Under the pieces are notes generated by a model. It saw only the letters and a program-made list of their open reading frames with translations, was not told the DNA's origin and made no database searches. Below, one piece after another: positions 35,861 to 48,114 of a stretch of 64,000 nt of DNA. Both the position numbers and the translations under genes were made by a program. Source of the stretch: Salvelinus alpinus (Eukaryota; Chordata; Actinopteri; Salmoniformes; Salmonidae); contig NC_092099.1 in assembly GCF_045679555.1 (NCBI RefSeq), positions 10,214,076 to 10,278,075 on the forward strand. The letters run 5' to 3'. The first letter of the stretch is position 1. Each line of letters opens with the position of its first letter.

Positions 35861-37280
35861 ATGTGACTTGGGGAGCTAATACAAGTCCTCAGGTCTCAGG
35901 AAGGTTACTCGTCACACAAGTGAACCACGGAACCACCTCCATTACACTTCACCCCTCGCAGAGACCCATCCAGGTCACGGCACCAATGTGACAGACTGGG
36001 TTTTGAACCTGGGTCTCCTGTATGCCAGAAAGTATTCAAGTCTCAAGAAGGTTGCTCATCACGCAAGTGTGAGTAATTAACTAAATCAAAGTAGCTAGGA
36101 TAGACACTGGCATAAAAGTGCAGCAAGAGATGGGCCAATCAACCCCACAGAGAAGCCTGGGAAAGTTTCTCAATCCTGGGAAGCCTCTCAATCCTCACAC
36201 TGCTAGGCATCCAGGTACCTGCAGATATGTAGTAATCACTAAAATAACCAAGAAAGGATGAGAATAAGGGGCCAGCTGAAAGGTAATCTGTTAAAGTCTC
36301 TCTCGGGTCCAAAGAAAGCAATGAAATGCAATAAAAGGAGCCAGTCTGGGACAAGGGGAGCCAGATGTGCAGCTGCTGGAGGCTACCTGTCGTCAGGCCA
36401 CAATGATTTATCCTTCCCGTCCACACCGCTGCTTGCTTTTTCACTTAGGGGAGGAATCAGCGCTCCCATCCCTAAACTATACTGACCTCTGTGAAACTAT
36501 CACATGATTAATGACATTGTAAAGCTACTGGAAGTTGGGAGATGGGATCTTTTTGGTGTCCATTCAAGATACATTTAAATTACTTATTTTTTGTCTTTTG
36601 TGTGACATGACAGTTGGAGTTACATCCGCTGCAACAATCGTGTTTACAACACATCTAAATATCTGTCTTGGTTTACGAGGAGGACAGTGACTGACATAAA
36701 TGTGGCTAAAAGACAGCCAAAGCCCAAGGCAATGAAGCAAGTGTTCTCAGGGGCCGTGGGCTGACAGTGATGGAGGATAGATGTTTCTCTAAGGAGACTG
36801 GGAGAAGTCTGGATTATGGAAACCTCATGTCTCCCAGTGTCATTCCTGTGCAGTTCCGTCAGCCGGATGAAGAAGAATATCAGCTATCTGTCAGATGGGG
36901 GATATGTTTTGACATGTCTCAGAACAATATTTATGAAATGTTTTTTAGAGAGATTATTACATACAATTAATTATACGGAAAACTCTGGGTTGAGTGAAAT
37001 GTTCAGAAGCAATAATGCTGTAAAATGTACAATAAACGGACAACCAGTCATTTCCAGAGCTAAATATATACAGCCCCGACAAAATTTCACTGGACATCCC
37101 TGTTAATAATTAGCCTCCTCATTGGGCAATAATATGTGCGCCGTTAGCAAGGTTTATTTTCTGAGAATGTGCCTACCCCACTACAGCGACAGATCAACAG
37201 TTTCCATTTAGGAAGTTTGGTATACTAAAACTAAGGGTTTTGTGTTGTAATGAGGTAAGTCTATTGATTATGAACCAAAG
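35861..37280. other. Unassigned sequence
   Basis: No gene or named repeat recognised. Short ORFs at 36767-36970 and 36816-37106 lack domains. Confidence 0.3.
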
Positions 37281-37648
37281 TGTAACGGTGTCGTCGCCTG
37301 AAGAGGAAGAATCGGACCAAAGCGCAGCGTGGTAAGTGTTCATGATTTTATTAAACTGAACACTAGAACAAAATAACAAAGTGAATAAACGAAACCGAAA
37401 CAGTCCTGTCAGGTGCAGAACACTAAACAGAAAACAACTACCCACAAAACACAGGTGGGAAAAATGCTACCTAAGTATGGTTCCCAATCAGAGACAACGA
37501 TAGACAGCTGTCCCTGATTGAGAACCATACCCGGCCAAAACAAAGGAATACCAAAACACAGAAAAATGAACATCGAATGCCCACCCAATCAAACCCTGAC
37601 CAAACCACACTAGAGACATAAAAAGCTCTCTAAGGTCAGGGTGTGACA
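37281..37648. mobile_element. Solo-LTR-like repeat, 368 bp
   Basis: It begins TGTAACGGTG and ends GGGTGTGACA, the TG...CA ends typical of LTRs. It is flanked by CAAAG (37276-37280) and CAAAC (37649-37653), a possible 5-bp target duplication with one mismatch. There is no coding sequence. A DNA transposon origin is possible. Confidence 0.4.
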
Positions 37649-37665
37649 CAAACATGCAGTATATA

Positions 37666-38350
37666 CAGTGCCTTCAGAAAGTATTCACACCTCTCGACTT
37701 TGTTGTGTTAAAACCTGAATTTAAAATGGTTACATTTAGATTTTGTGTCACTGGCCTACACACAATACCCCATAATGTCAAAGTGGAATTATGTTCTTAG
37801 AAAATTATAAGCTGAAATGTTTCAAGAACTCAAGAATTCAACCCCTTTGTTATGTCAAGCCTAAATATGTTCAGGAGTAAAAATGTGCATAACAAGTCAC
37901 ATAAGTTGCATGGACTCGTTCTGTGTGCAATAATAATTAACATGATTTTTGAATGACTACCTCATCTCTGTACCCCACACATACAATTAATTGTAAGGTT
38001 CCTCAGTCGAGCAGTGAACACAGATTCAACCACAATGCCTCGCAAAGGGCAACTATTGGTAGATGGGTAAAAAAATAAAGAAAATGACTATGAATATCCC
38101 TTTTAGCATGGTGAAGTTATTAATTACACTTTGGAAGGTGTATCAATATACCCAGTCACTACAAAGATACAGGCGTCCTTCCTAACTCAGTTGCCGGAGA
38201 GGAAGGAAACCGCTCAGGGATTTCACCATGAGGTAAATGGTGACTTTAAAACCGTTAGGGTTTAATGGCTGTGACAGGAGAAAACTGATGATGGATCAAC
38301 AACATTGTAGCTGCTCCACAATCCTAACCTAAATTACAGTGAAAAGAAGG
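37666..38350 (+). mobile_element. Truncated non-autonomous Tc1 derivative
   Basis: The left end CAGTGCCTTCAGAAAGTATT is present and the right end is lost. The interior around 38215-38345 is inverted relative to 59466-59640 of the copy at 58546-60236. No transposase. Confidence 0.65.
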
Positions 38351-38578
38351 AAGCCTGTACAGAATAAAACAAATATTCCAAATCATGAGCGGAATTCCCA
38401 AGCCATTATGGAATAGTTGGTTACTTCATCTCAATCTGTTGTTTCATTTTTAAACATTTATTTTGGAAGAACATTAACAGATACCCACCCCCCTGGCTGT
38501 CATGAATTCTGCTCCAGGAGCAGTTACACTTACACATTCTACCTGTATAGAACAGTGTCAGTTCATATTCTGTATATA

Positions 38579-38717
38579 CACTGAACAAAAATATAAACGC
38601 AACATGCAACAATTTCATAGAGTTACAGTTTACATAAAGAAATCAGTCAATTGAAATACATTCATTAGGCCTTAATCTAAAAAGTCAAGGGGTCTGAATA
38701 CTTTCCTAAGCACTGTA
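38579..38717. mobile_element. Two Tc1 terminal fragments
   Basis: 38579-38680 is one end of the family seen at 1050-1794 (CACTGAACAAAAATATAAAC). 38681-38717 is one end of the family seen at 17568-18971 (AGTCAAGGGGTCTGAATACT). Confidence 0.65.
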
Positions 38718-38719
38718 TA

Positions 38720-40031
38720 CAATGCCTTCGGAAAGTATTCAGACCCCTTCCCTTTTTCCACATTTTGTTATGTTACAGCCTCAAATAGATCAAACATTTT
38801 CCTCATCAATGTACACACAATACCCCATAATGACACAGCGAAAACAGAAATACTTTATTTACATAAGTATTCAAACCCTTTGCTATGATACTCGAAATTG
38901 AGCTCAGGTCCATTGATCATCATTGAGATGTTTCTACAACTTGGGGTCAATTCAATTGATTGGACATGTTTTGGAAAGGCACAGCTGTCTATATAAAGGT
39001 CCCACAGTTGACAGCGCAGTTCAGAGCAAAAAAACATGATGTCGAAAGAATTGTCCGTAGAGCTCCAAGACAGGATTGTGTCAAAGCACAAATCTGGGGA
39101 AGGGTACCAAAACAATTCTGCAGCATTGAAGGTCCCCAAGAACATAGTGGCCTCCATCTTTCTTAAATGTAAGAAGTTTGTAACCACCAAGACTCGTCCT
39201 AGAGCTGGACGCCCGGCCAAACTGAGCAATCAGGGGAGAAGGGTCTTGGTCAGGGAGGTGGCCAAAAACCAATCAGGCTTTTATGGTAGAGTGGCCAGAC
39301 AGAAGCCACTCCTCAGTAAAAGGCACATGACAGCCCACTTGGAGTTTCCCAAATGAGCTCAATTTCGAGTCTCATAGTAAAGGGTCTGAATACTGTAAAT
39401 AGGGTATTTCTGTTATCAAACATTTCTAAAAACCTGTTTTCCCTTTGTCATTATGGGGTATTATGTGTAGACTGATGAGGGGAAATTGCAATTGAATCCA
39501 TTTTATAATAATGCTGTAGGGCCTCCCAAGTGGCGCAGTGGTCTAAGGCACTGCATTGACACTAGAGAACCTTGTTCGAGTCCAGGCTCTGTCGCAGTCG
39601 GCCGTGACCGGGAGACCCATGGGGCAGCGCACAACTGGCCCAGCGTCGTCCGGGTTAGGGGAGGGTTTGGCCGGCAGTAATGTTCCTGCCCTATCGCGCA
39701 CTAGCGACTCCTGTGGCGGGCCGGGAGCAATGCACGCTGACACAGTCGCCAGGTGTACGGTGCTTCCTCCGACACATTGGTGCGGTTGGCTTCCGGGTTA
39801 AGCAGGCGTTGTGCCAAGAAGCAGTGCGGCTTGGTTGGGTTGTGTTTCGGAGGATGCACTCTGTATGGGAGTTGCAATGATGGGACAGGACTGTAACTAC
39901 CAATTGTATAACATGAAATTGGGGAGAAAAAAGGGAGTAAAATAAAACAAAAAACAAAATAATAATAATGCTGTAATGTAAAAACAAAATAAGGAAAAAG
40001 TCAAGGGGTTTGATACTTTCCAAATGCACCG
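38720..40031 (+). mobile_element. Tc1-like element with internal deletion, split by a SINE
   Basis: The left end is CAATGCCTTCGGAAAGTATT, with a matching inverted right end at about 40012-40031. The transposase N-terminus begins MSKELSVELQDRIVSKHKSG (about 39039) and ends at a stop near 39354; the catalytic part is deleted. A SINE occupies 39529-39961. Without it the element is about 0.88 kb. Confidence 0.8.
39529..39961 (+). mobile_element. tRNA-derived SINE, inserted in a Tc1
   Basis: Complete-looking copy: a tRNA-like head (GGCCTCCCAAGTGGCGCAGT, B-box-like TTGTTCGAGTCC), the body, and an A-rich (AAT)n tail. The 14-bp ATAATAATGCTGTA at 39515-39528 recurs at 39962-39975 as target duplication; part of the match may come from the tail. 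Confidence 0.85.
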
Positions 40032-40039
40032 TATACATA

Positions 40040-43000
40040 CAGTACGAGTCAAAAGTTTGGACTACTCATTCAAGGGTTTTTCTTTATTTTCTACATTGTA
40101 TAATAATAGTGAAGACATCAAAACTATGAAATAACACATATGGTATCATGTAGTAACCCAAAAAGTGTTAAAAAAAATCAAAATATATTTAATATTTTAG
40201 ATTCTTCAAAGTAGCCACCCTTTGCCTTGATGACAGCTTGGCACACTTGGCATTCTCTCAATCAGCTTCACCTGGAATGCTTTTCCAATAGTCCTGAAGG
40301 AGTTCCCACATACTGTATGCTGAGCACTTGTTGGCTGCTTTTCCTTCACTATGCGGTCCAATTCATCCCAAACCAATGGTTGAGGTTGGATAATTGTGGA
40401 GGCCAGGTCATCTGATGCAGCACTCCATCACCCTCCTTATTGGTCAAATAGCCCTTACATAGCCTGGATGTGTGTTGGGTCATTGTCCTGTTGAAAAACA
40501 AATGATAGTCCCACTAAGCGCAAACCAGATGGGATGGCGTATCGCTGCAGAATGCTGTGGTAGCCATGCTGGTTAAGTGTGCCTTGAATTCTAAATCACT
40601 GACAGTGTCACCAGCAAATCACCCCCATACCATCACACCTCTCCTCCATGCTTCACAGTGGGAATCACACATACGGAGATCATCTGTTCACCTCTGTATC
40701 TCACAAAGACACGGCGGTTGGAACCAAAAATCTAAATTTTGGACTCCAGACCAAAGTGCAGATTTCCACCGATCTAATATCCATTGCTCGTGTTTCTTGG
40801 CCCAAGCAAGTATCTTCTTATTATTGGGGTCCTTTAGTAGTGGTTTCTTTGCAGCAATTTGACCATGAAAGCCTGATTCACACAGTTTCCTCTGAACAGT
40901 TGATGTTGAGATGTGTCTGTTACTTGAACACTGTGAAGCATTTATATGGGCTGCAATTTCTGAGGTGCAGTTACAGTGCCTTGCAAAAGTATTCATGCCC
41001 CTTGGCGTTTTTCCTATTTTGTTGCATTACAACCTGTAATTGAATTAGATTTTTATTTGGATTTCATGTAATGGACATACACAAAATAGTCCAAATTGGT
41101 GAAGTGAAATTTAAAAAATGTATCGTTATCAAATGTATATATATATTTTTTTAAACGGAAAAGCGGTGCATGCATATGTATTCACCCCTTTGCTATGAAG
41201 TCCCTAAATACAATCTGATGCAACCAATTACCTTCAGAAGTCACATAATTAGTTAAATCAATTCCACATGTGTGCAATCTAAGTGTCACATGATCTGTCA
41301 CATGATCTCAGAATATATACACCTGTTCTGAAAGGCCCCAGAGTCTGCAAGACCATTAGTGGGGGCACCACCACTAAGCAAGGGGCACCACCAAGCAAGC
41401 GGCACCAGGAAGACAAAGGAGCTCTCCAAACAGGTCAGGGGCAAAGTTGTGGAGAAGTACAGATCAGGGTTATAAAAAAATATCAGAAACTTTGAACATC
41501 CAACGGAGCACCGTTAAATCCATAATTAAAAAATGGGAAGAATATGACACCAGAAGAAACCTGCCAAGAGAGGGCCATCCACCAAAACTCATGGACCAGG
41601 CAAGGAAGGCATAAATCAGAGAGGCAACAAAGAGACCAAAGATAACGCTGAAGGAGCTGCAAAGCTCCACAGCGGAGATTGGAGTATCTGTCCATAGGAC
41701 CACTTTAAGCTGTACACTCCACAGAGCTGGGCTTTAATGTAAGAGTGGCCAGAAAAAAGCCATTGCTTAAAGAAAAAATAAGTAAAGACATTTGGTGTTC
41801 GCCAAAAGGCATGTGGGAGATTCCCCAAACATATGGAAGAAGGTACTCTGGTCAGATGAGACTAAAATTGAGCTTTTAGGCCATCAGGGAAAAGGCTATG
41901 TCTGGCGCAAACCCAACACCTCTCATCACCCTGAGAACACCATCCCCACAGTGAAGCATGGTGGTGGCAGCATCATGCTGTGGGGATGTTTTTCATCGGC
42001 GGGGACTGGGAAACTGGTCAGAATTGAAGGAATGATGGATGGAGCTAAATACAGGGAAATTCTTGTGGGAAACCTGTTTTAGTCTTCCAGAGATTTGAGA
42101 CTGGGACGGAGGTTCACCTTCCAGCAGGACAATGACCCTAAGCATACTGTTAAAGCAACACTCAAGTGGTTTAAGGGGAAACATTTAAATGTCTTGGAAT
42201 GGCCTAGTCAAAGCCCAGACCTCAATCCAATTGAGAATCTGTGGTATGACTTAAAAGATTGCTGTACACCAGCGGAACCCATCCTACTTGAAATGGCAGG
42301 AACAGTTTTGCCTTGAAGAATGGGCAAAAATTGCTAAGCTTATAGAGACATTACCCAAGAGACTTGCACCTGTAATTGCTGCAAAAGGTGGCTCTACAAA
42401 GTATTGACTTGGGGGGGGGGGTGAAGTTATGCACGCTCAAGTTTTCAGTTTTTTTGTCTTACTTCTTGTTTGTTTCACAATAAAAAATATTTTGCATCTT
42501 CAAAGTGGTAGGCATGTTGTGTAAATCAAACGATACAAACCCCCCAAAAATGTATTTTCATTCCAGGTTGTAAGGCAACAAAATAGTTAAAATGCCAAGG
42601 GGGTGAATACTTTTGCAAGCCACTGTAACTCTAATGAACTTATCATCTGCAGCAGAGGTAACTCTGGGTCTTCCTTTCCTGTGGCGGTTCTCATGAGAGT
42701 CAGTTTCATCCTAGCACTTGATGGTTTTTGCGACTGCACTTGAAGAAACTATAAAAGTTCTTGAAATTTTCCAGATTGACTGACCATGTCTTAAAGTAAT
42801 GATCGACTGTCGTTTCTCTTTGCTTATTTGAGCTGGACTTGGTATTTTACCAAATAGGGCTATCTTCTGTATACCAACCCTACCTTGTCACAACACAACT
42901 GGCTCAAACGCATTAAGAACTAAATAAATTCCACAAATTAACTTTTAAGAAGCCACACCTGTTAATTGAAATGCATTCCAGGTGACTACCTCACGATCTG

Positions 43001-43072
43001 GTTGAGAGAATGCCAACAGTGTGCCAAGCTGTCATCAAGGCAAAGGGTGGCTACTTTGAACAATCTCAAATA
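40040..43072 (-). mobile_element. Tc1-like element X, split by element Y
   Basis: The left end is CAGTACGAGTCAAAAGTTTGG. The body 40200-40970 reads in reverse as a decayed transposase (40688-40996 minus, with [21 protein letters not shown]). It resumes at 42626, after element Y, with CTCTAATGAACTTATCATCT and ends at about 43072 (AGGGTGGCTACTTTGAACAA), where element Z begins. The right inverted repeat is missing. Confidence 0.7.
40975..42625 (+). mobile_element. Tc1-like element Y, nested in X
   Basis: Full-length, 1.65 kb, with ends CAGTGCCTTGCAAAAGTATTC and the complement of CAGTGGCTTGCAAAAGTATTC, and TA on both sides. Transposase pieces include [17 protein letters not shown] (about 41845-41895), [15 protein letters not shown] (about 41961-42005), [10 protein letters not shown] (about 42118-42147) and [11 protein letters not shown] (about 42211-42243). 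All three catalytic residues are visible, but several stops and frameshifts intervene. Confidence 0.85.
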
Positions 43073-43985
43073 TACACTACTGTTCAAAAGTTTGGGGTCA
43101 CTTAGAAATGACCTTGTTTTTGATAGAAAACCTAATTTTTTATCCATTTAAATAACATCAAATTGATCAGAAATACAGCGTAGACATTGTTAATGTTGTA
43201 AATGACTATTGTAGCTGGAAACGGCAGATTTTTTATGCAACATCTACATAGGCGTACAGAGGCCCATTATCAGCAACCATCACTCCTGTGTTCCAATGGC
43301 ACGTTATGTTAGCTAATCCAAGTTTATATTTTAAAAGGCTAATTGATCATTAGAAAGCCCTTTTGCAATTATGTTAGCACAGCTGAAAACTGTTCTGATT
43401 AAAGAAGCAATAAAACTGGCCTTCTTTAGACTAGTTGAGTATCTCGAGCATCAGCATTTGTGGGTTCGATTACAGGCTCAAAATGGCCAGAAGCACAGAA
43501 CTTTCTTCTGAAACTCGTCAGTCTATTCTTGTTCTGAGAAATGAAGGCTATTCCATGCAAGAAATTGCCAAGAAACTGAAGATCTCGTACAACGCTGTGT
43601 ACTACTCCCTTCACAGAACAGTGAAAACTGTCTCTAACCAGAATAGAAAGAGGAGTGGGAGGCCCCGGTGCACAACTGAGCAAGAGTACAAGTACATTAG
43701 AGTGTCTAGCTTGAGAAACAGACGCCTCACAAATCCTCAACTGGCAGCTTCATTAAATAGTACCCGTAAAACACCAGTCTCAGCGTCAACAGTGAAGAGG
43801 CGACTCCGGGATGCTGTCCTTCTAGGCAGACTTGCAAAGAAAAAGCCATATCTCAGACCGGCAAATAAAAATAAAAGATGAAGATGGGCAAAAGAACACA
43901 GACACTGGACAGAGGAACTCTGCCCTTAAGTCCAGCATCCCTGAGTCGCCTCCTCACTGTTGACGTTGAGACTGGTGTTTTACGG
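43073..43985 (+). mobile_element. Tc1-like foldback element Z
   Basis: The left end is CACTACTGTTCAAAAGTTTGG. After the coding part, 43918-43985 is an inverted copy of about 43764-43830, so the interior folds back on itself. The second terminus is missing; the copy ends at about 43985 in unrelated sequence. Confidence 0.7.
43483..43881 (+). pseudogene. Tc1 transposase N-terminal half (element Z), 132 aa
   Basis: An open frame starts MARSTELSSETRQSILVLRN and contains the paired-type DNA-binding domain: a first HTH (about 15-45), an RKRSGRPR hinge (about 63-70) and a second HTH region ending near SASTVKRRLRDAVLLGRLAK. It stops before any DDE residue. It could bind element ends but not catalyse transposition. 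Confidence 0.7.
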
Positions 43986-44120
43986 CAAAGGCAGCTACTT
44001 TGCTGTTATTCTTCCTAGATTGTTTGACGTGACTTTGTTAGCTGAAGTTGGCTAGCGAGCAAGCAAGGGATAAGAACGCTGCCTGCCATCATGGCAACGG
44101 AACATTTAGAACGAACGACT

Positions 44121-45290
44121 GGTCAGGCACTGATGTTGGGCGATTAGGCCTGGCTCACAGTCAGCGTTCCATTTCATTCCAAAGGTGTTCGATGGGGTTG
44201 AGGTCAGGGCTCTGTGCAAGCCACTCAGTTCTTCCACACCAATCTCAACAAACCATTTTTTTCTTTTTTTGTTAGTAGTTACTGTCTTGTCTCATCGCTA
44301 CCACTCCCGCACGGGCTCGGGAGAGACGAAGGTCAAGAGCCATGCGTCCTCCGAAACACAACCCAACCAAGCCGCACTGCTTCTTAACACAGCGCGCATC
44401 CAACCCGGATGCCAGCCGCACCAATGTGTCGGAGGAAACACCGTACACCTAGCGACCTGGTCAGCGTGCACTGCGCCCGACCCGCCATAGGAGTCGCTAG
44501 TGCGCGATGAGACAAGGATATCCCTACCGGCCAAACCCTCCCTAACCCGGACGACGCTAGGCCAATTGTGCATCACCCCATGGCCCTCCCGGTCGCGGCT
44601 GGCTGCGACAGAGCCTGGGCTCGAACCCAGAGTCTCTGGTGGCACAGCTAGCACTGCTAGACCACCCGGGAGGCAACAAACCATTTCTGTATGGACCTCG
44701 CTTTGTGCCTGGGGGCACTGAAATAGGAAAGGGCCTTCCCCAAACTGTTGCCACAAAGTTGGAAGCACAGAATCGCCTAGAATATCCTTGTATGCTGTAG
44801 CATTAAGATTTCCCTTCACTGGAACTAAGGGGCCTATCCCAGACCATGACAAACAGCCCCAGACCATTATTCCTCCTTCACCAAACTTTACAGTTCGCAC
44901 TATGCATTTGGGCAGGTAGCATTCTCCTGGCATCCACCATACCCAGATTCATCCGTCGGACTGCCAGATGGTAAATCGTGATTCATCAAGCCAGAGAACT
45001 TGTTTCCACTGCTCAAGAGTCCAATGGTGGCGAGCTTTACACCACTCCAGCCGACGGTTGGCTTTTACAGTTGACCGGGGCAGCTCTAAAAGGGCAGGAA
45101 TTTGACGAACTGACTTGTTGAAAAGGTGGCATCCTATGACGGTGCCACATTGATTCTACTGCCAATGTTTGTCTATGGAGATTGCATGGCTGTGTGTTCG
45201 ATTTAATAAACCTGTCAGCAACGGGTGTGGCTGAAATAGCTGAATCCATAAATTTGAAGGGGTGTCCACATACTTTTGTATATATAGTGT
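44121..45290 (-). mobile_element. Tc1-like element, split by a SINE
   Basis: Same family as 3259-4460, inverted. The right end, read on the minus strand, contains ACAAAAGTATGTGGACACCC. Minus-strand transposase remnants include [19 protein letters not shown] near 44850 and [16 protein letters not shown] near 44710. The left terminus is missing. Inactive. Confidence 0.75.
44259..44673 (-). mobile_element. tRNA-derived SINE, inserted in a Tc1
   Basis: On the minus strand it begins CCTCCCGGGTGGTCTAGCAG, has B-box-like GGGTTCGAGCCC and ends in an A-rich tail. It is bordered by an exact 13-bp target duplication, CAACAAACCATTT, at 44246-44258 and 44674-44686. Confidence 0.9.
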
Positions 45291-45830
45291 AATTGGATTT
45301 GTCCACCAGTGCTGCTCTTTGGTCTCCAAGCAGCAGAGCGTGACGTCTGACTCGTCACACATATCCAAACAGCTCCAGAAGCCTGCCAGCTCTGAGCGTC
45401 ATTGTGGCACTGTTGGAATGAATCTTATTTGGCAAGTTTCTCCACTCGGACATGCAGTAGCCCACTGGGTGCTAGCTGCTGGCACAATTCCCTTCCCTTA
45501 ATTAGTGACAGCTGCTGAGGTCTTTATTGATTACAGATAGTTGTGTATAGTCTCTGGATACACAAGATGGCTCAGAGATTTGCACACTGTGCTAATTTCT
45601 GGTGTTGCTACCTGTTGTAGACACAGCATAGCTAAGCACTTTTACCATTACAATTCAACTTATAGTTACAATTAGTTACAGAAGGAACTATTCATTATAA
45701 CAGTATGACCTGCTTGGTCAAATGTAATTTAACAGCAAGAACCAACAACACAAATTAGCACCAGCTAAGTGACAGTACAGTATTAATGCCTTTTACATCC
45801 TGGGACTATGCACAACTATCTGTCATAATA
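45291..45830. other. Unassigned sequence
   Basis: No gene or repeat recognised. Confidence 0.3.
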
Positions 45831-46803
45831 CAATACCTTCAGAAAGTATTCACACCCCTTGAATTTTTCCACATTTTGTTATGTTAGTGACAAAATGGGG
45901 TTAAAAATGAATTGAATTGTAATTTTTTGTCAGTAATCTACACAAAATAATGACAAAGTGGAAGGAAAAATAAAACACTCATGTTGATTAGAGTATCCCC
46001 CCCAGTCAATGCATGTTAGAAACACCGTAGGCAGCAAATACAGCTGTTAATATTTTTGGGTAAGTCTAAGTGCTTTGTACACCTGGATTGTGCAATATTT
46101 GCCCATTATTCTTTTTTAAATTCAAGTTGGTCGTTGATCACTGCTAGACAGCCATTTTCAACTCTTGCCATAGATTTTCAAACAGATTTAAGTCAAAACT
46201 GTAAGTAGGCCACTCAGTAACATTCAATGTTGTCTTGGTAAGCAACTCTAGTGCAGATTTAGCCTTGTGTTTTAAGGGTATTGTCCTGCTGAAAGGTGAA
46301 TTCATCTCTCAGTGTCTGGTGGGAAGCAGTGAACCAGGATTTCCTCTAGGATTTTACCTGTGCTTAGCTACATTCCGTTTCTTTTTATCCTGACAAGCAA
46401 AATTTAGAGTGGGCTACCCAGTGATGTGTTGTATTGGATTTGCCAAAAATATCTAACACTTTGTATTTAGGACAAAAAGGTAATTTCATTGCCATGTTAC
46501 TTTAGTGCCTTGTTGCAAACACTATTAATTGCACACAGTGAGTCCAGGCAACTTATGGGATATGTTATGCAAATGTTTACTCCTGAACTTATTTAGGCTT
46601 GCCATAACAAAAAGGGGTTGAATACTTTGACTCAAAACATTTCAGATTTTCAATAATTAATTTGTTTTAAATTTCTAAAAACAAACTTCTACTTAGACAT
46701 TATGGGGTATTGTGTAGATCAGTGACACAAAATCTCAATGTAATCAATTTTATATCCAAGCTGTCACACAACAAAAGGGGTGTGAATAATTTCTGAAGGC
46801 ACT
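45831..46803 (-). mobile_element. Non-autonomous Tc1 derivative, about 970 bp
   Basis: Ends of the CCTTCAGAAAGTATTCACAC type are inverted at both sides. The interior carries only remnants of a transposase 3' region in minus orientation (around 46020-46300). Same family as 58546-60236. Confidence 0.7.
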
Positions 46804-47224
46804 AATTTCTGAAGACTACTAATATGCTTACATATATCCCAGGATGCACCAGTGAAAAAGTTGTGTAAGCATGTGCCACTAAATCTGACACGTGATTCAC
46901 TGCACCCCTACCTTCATGCTCGCTTATGAGTCTGAATAAATAATCAAAAGAAAAATAAGGAACCAGATTACACTAAACTAAGAAACATGCTTATGGATAC
47001 ATGAATGTCTTGAAAAAAAAGACCCCCTCCCCCACGCACATTTATATCTATATGCTGAATCCAAACACGAGGAGTGCAACTCAATAGCTCATCCTATGAT
47101 AATATTATAGTTGCCACAGGGAAAGGTCAAACCACAGCACACGTCTTGGCTTTCATGGCCTCCGCTGTGACTCCACAGATGGCTTCAGCATTGCTGCAAG
47201 GCAAAAATTATCTTAAGAGCCTAT

Positions 47225-47249
47225 GGGGGGGGGGGGGGGGGGGGGGGGG
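47225..47249. repeat. G25 homopolymer
   Basis: Twenty-five consecutive G residues on the plus strand. Capable of G-quadruplex formation and prone to sequencing length error. Confidence 0.9.
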
Positions 47250-48114
47250 TACAAGAGGAGGGCTGGCAGCCTTCCCAGAGGTGCCATCATCTTGGCCCTG
47301 GATCCTGCCTTGTTTGAAACTTCGATTAGAGCCGTGGGTACGCAATTCCCTGATGCACTCTGTCCAGAGCTGCCGCAGCAGAATCTGCCCCATGTGTGCT
47401 GCCTTCGGCACCTTGGGGTCATATCAGGGTGATTAGCGGGGATTCACTGATTATCATCTTTTAAACATGTGACAGTTAAAAAGGTCAGTCATTACTTATT
47501 TTACCAGCTGTCATTCAAACCACCTGAAATGTTTTGATGTATTGTTTTTTTTGAGCCTAGAGTTTTTTACCAATAGTCAGTGCATCAATTAGCATAGTGC
47601 ATCCAATAATGTATTATATACTGCTAGCTCCTCCTCATTATACGCAATGGACTGTCCAGATGGAACATTATCAAGTTATATAATACCTCATATCACTGCT
47701 CCAACGTGCGAGGCCTCTGCTCCTCAGGTTGTACTCAACAACTGGGGTAACTGCATACTTCTTTTGCAGCACGGTAACGTAACCCCATTAACATAGTCAT
47801 CAAGGCCTGAATAAAATGACATGTGCTATATATTTACCCACCTTCCCACTACTTTTGGATCGGCAATGAGAAATCCACACGTACCGAGCAGTACAGAAAG
47901 AGGTTAGGGACACCATCTGTTTCTGTTAAGGAACAGGAAACTGGATGTAGGGAATGACAAGTAGATTTCCAATTAGAAATGTATAAAGTACACTATTGGC
48001 ACCGGTATTAGTTAGATATGAGAGAACACTTTGCTTATGTCAAAAATCGAATAAAGTCCTTAAAATAATAGGACAATTGGTGCAAGCAGTTGTACGTTAA
48101 CAAGGTTACGTTAA

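Noticed and set aside
47208-47422. ORFs ending in a poly-proline run
   Set aside because: The proline run is the antisense of the G25 tract. No gene call is supported, though the adjacent GC-rich block is listed as a finding.
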